Source: Planctomycetota bacterium (GTDB lineage Bacteria; Planctomycetota; Phycisphaerae; Phycisphaerales; SM1A02). From it: a stretch of DNA of 14,132 nucleotides. A program made the translations under genes and the position numbers. Below the pieces are notes generated by a model that worked only from the letters and a program-made list of their open reading frames with translations, did not search any database and was not told the DNA's origin. The stretch covers positions 1-14,132 of the forward strand of contig JACNLR010000122.1 of the NCBI GenBank assembly GCA_014381385.1. Reading direction: 5' to 3'. Shown here piece by piece: positions 12,698 through 14,132 of this stretch (within the stretch, counting starts at the first letter, position 1; the number at the start of each line of letters is the position of its first letter).

Positions 12698-14132
12698 ATG
12701 AAAAATCACATCAACAAACTCACCGCTCTACTCGCTATTTCGGCGTCAGTCACCCTTCTTAGTTGCGGACAGCCTCAAAGTGAAGCAACAGCAGAAGCGA
12801 AAGCACCAGTAGCGGCACAGACTGAATCGGAAGCAAAACCCGAACAGGCGAAAGCCCAAAATCCTTCTGTTAAGCCAGAACTTAAACCAGACCATCCAGC
12901 CTCGGACCATCCGACCAAGGACAAGCCTCGAAAAGGCGACTCCTCTGGAGTCAATGCACCACCAAAAATACCAGCGAGTTTATCGAGCGGGGCTGCAAAT
13001 AAAGCGAATCAACCTACAGACCCAGAACCCCTCAAATCGCAAGTTATCGTAGCAATTCCGGCAACGCTCGATCTTGGAAAGTTTTCAACAAGCGAAAAAG
13101 GTACTGGTTCAGTAGCATTGAAAAACACCGGCGACGAAGCTGTGACTATTACAAGAGCAAAAGCAAGTTGTGGTTGCACGACTTCAGACTTTAAAAACGG
13201 TACGGTGTTACAACCGGGTGAATCTACAGAAATCAGCGTGACGATGGATGGCAAGGGCCGCGCTCGTAAAATGTCTAAGACTGTAACGTTTACAATCGAG
13301 GGCTACCCCGCTGTAAGGTTACCAGTTGTTGCAGAAACGATTTCCTACGTATCAATAGACATTGATCCAGTTACCATTAATGAAGAAACTGGTACAACTA
13401 TAATCACGTTGAATTCCGTCGATGACCAACCTTTTAAGGTAACTTCGATTCTTCCAGCAATTGCAGATTTACCAGAAGAATCATCTTCAACGCACGAACT
13501 GGTCCTCGAATGGGATGCCTTCTGGGATGTTGTCCGAACAACAAAAATGACAATTCGGCTAGACCACCCTTTGTGCAAGGAAATCACGACCAATGTCAGG
13601 CTCACAGCAGAGCAGCGACAGAGGTTGAACGCGATTATTTCTGATCGGCGTTCTGGCGATGAACTCCCAACTAAAGACCCAAGTAGACCTCTAACAGGCG
13701 ATCAACTCGCTCGGTATATTAAAGGTGGACGAGGCTCAAAAGTATTGGAATATATTGATAGCGGTCTTGGTAAGTTCAACGCAACTGACAAAGCTGGTGT
13801 TACACTTTTGAGTGCTGCTGCTGAAGCTGGGGATGTTGAAACAACAGTTGGCCTACTTAAGTTGGGCGCACAAGTTGAACGTGTAGATCGCGTGAACCGC
13901 ACACCAATCATGTACGCAGCACGTTCGAAGAATCCTGAAACAATCCAGATTCTTTTAGATGCTGGTGCTGATATTCAAGCGAGAGATCGACTTGGTAATA
14001 CACCGCTATCTTGGGCATCCGGTTTTGGGACTTCAAGTGGCGTGCAAGTGTTGATTGACGCCGGCGCGGATGCAAATACCGTCGATACGGTTCTGGGGTA
14101 CACGCCACTACTTTGGGCAGCTGGATTTGGCG
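12698..14132 (+). CDS. Lipoprotein with DUF1573 domain and C-terminal ankyrin repeats (3' partial)
   Basis: Open to the window end: 478 complete codons without a stop. ATG at 12698 follows GGAAGGA with a 5-base gap. The signal peptide MKNHINKLTALLAISASVTLLSC places the lipid-anchored Cys at 23. Residues 24-120 are a disordered-looking linker rich in Pro, Ala, Lys and Glu. A DUF1573 (ASPM/SPD-2/Hydin-type Ig-like) domain follows at about 115-205, with its hallmark CGC at 158-160 and LQPGES. A second Ig-like stretch runs to about 305, containing Cys in HPLCKE. Ankyrin repeats begin near residue 345 (AGVTLLSAAAEAGDVE, NRTPIMYAAR, LGNTPLSWASGFG, LGYTPLLWAAGFG), each with the GA-type turn. It probably acts as a protein-binding scaffold at the cell envelope; the partner is unknown. 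Confidence 0.9.
   Translation, partial: MKNHINKLTALLAISASVTLLSCGQPQSEATAEAKAPVAAQTESEAKPEQAKAQNPSVKPELKPDHPASDHPTKDKPRKGDSSGVNAPPKIPASLSSGAANKANQPTDPEPLKSQVIVAIPATLDLGKFSTSEKGTGSVALKNTGDEAVTITRAKASCGCTTSDFKNGTVLQPGESTEISVTMDGKGRARKMSKTVTFTIEGYPAVRLPVVAETISYVSIDIDPVTINEETGTTIITLNSVDDQPFKVTSILPAIADLPEESSSTHELVLEWDAFWDVVRTTKMTIRLDHPLCKEITTNVRLTAEQRQRLNAIISDRRSGDELPTKDPSRPLTGDQLARYIKGGRGSKVLEYIDSGLGKFNATDKAGVTLLSAAAEAGDVETTVGLLKLGAQVERVDRVNRTPIMYAARSKNPETIQILLDAGADIQARDRLGNTPLSWASGFGTSSGVQVLIDAGADANTVDTVLGYTPLLWAAGFG

Overview
The window is ordinary bacterial chromosome with a metal-handling theme. Several family-level resemblances (a ribosomal protein L31 without its zinc cysteines, a DUF1573-containing lipoprotein, a probable DUF2617-like protein, a large-loop membrane protein with an EAIxRS-type motif) remind me of Planctomycetota, perhaps Phycisphaerae. 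That placement is inference from memory of the families and not proof. Base composition looks moderate to slightly AT-rich throughout, and I see no phage, IS transposase, CRISPR or resistance-island signature.

Layout. 1-59 holds nothing I can support. 60-513 is a translation cluster: rpmE (minus) and tRNA-Asn(GTT) (plus), divergent from two back-to-back promoters, with a strong hairpin terminator behind the tRNA. 568-7522 is one minus-strand operon of five genes. Read in transcription order, these are a small Cys/His-rich secreted protein, an outer-membrane factor, a membrane fusion protein, a CzcA/CusA-like RND pump and a small His-cluster lipoprotein. The last four genes overlap or nearly abut. 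The operon starts from a well-formed promoter only a few bases ahead of the first ATG, with a dyad overlapping the -35 box. Together these genes would build a three-part pump across both membranes, exporting a metal cation, with two small exported proteins that look like metal binders. No metal-responsive regulator is encoded in the window.

7768-9156 (plus) is an uncharacterised multi-pass membrane protein. It converges on a DUF2617-like protein (9153-9713, minus), and the two stop codons share one TTAA. 9714-9924 is a gene-free stretch with A-tracts phased at about one helical turn and an 8-bp hairpin. 9925-11041 is a tight minus-strand pair, D-aminoacyl-tRNA deacylase (dtd) followed by a family-4 uracil-DNA glycosylase that lacks one of its four iron-sulphur cysteines.

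The most unusual part is the 249 bases between dtd and the upstream MEMO-family gene. It carries a 139-base inverted-repeat element with internal 30-base direct repeats. After that comes a leader with four alternating GGAACC/AGGTTC blocks that can fold either as a terminator with eight U residues or as a competing hairpin, directly ahead of dtd. 11291-12490 (minus) is a MEMO/AmmeMemoRadiSam-B protein with an N-terminal PqqD-like helical domain. 12698 to the window end (plus) is a lipoprotein joining a DUF1573 domain to ankyrin repeats; it runs off the window.
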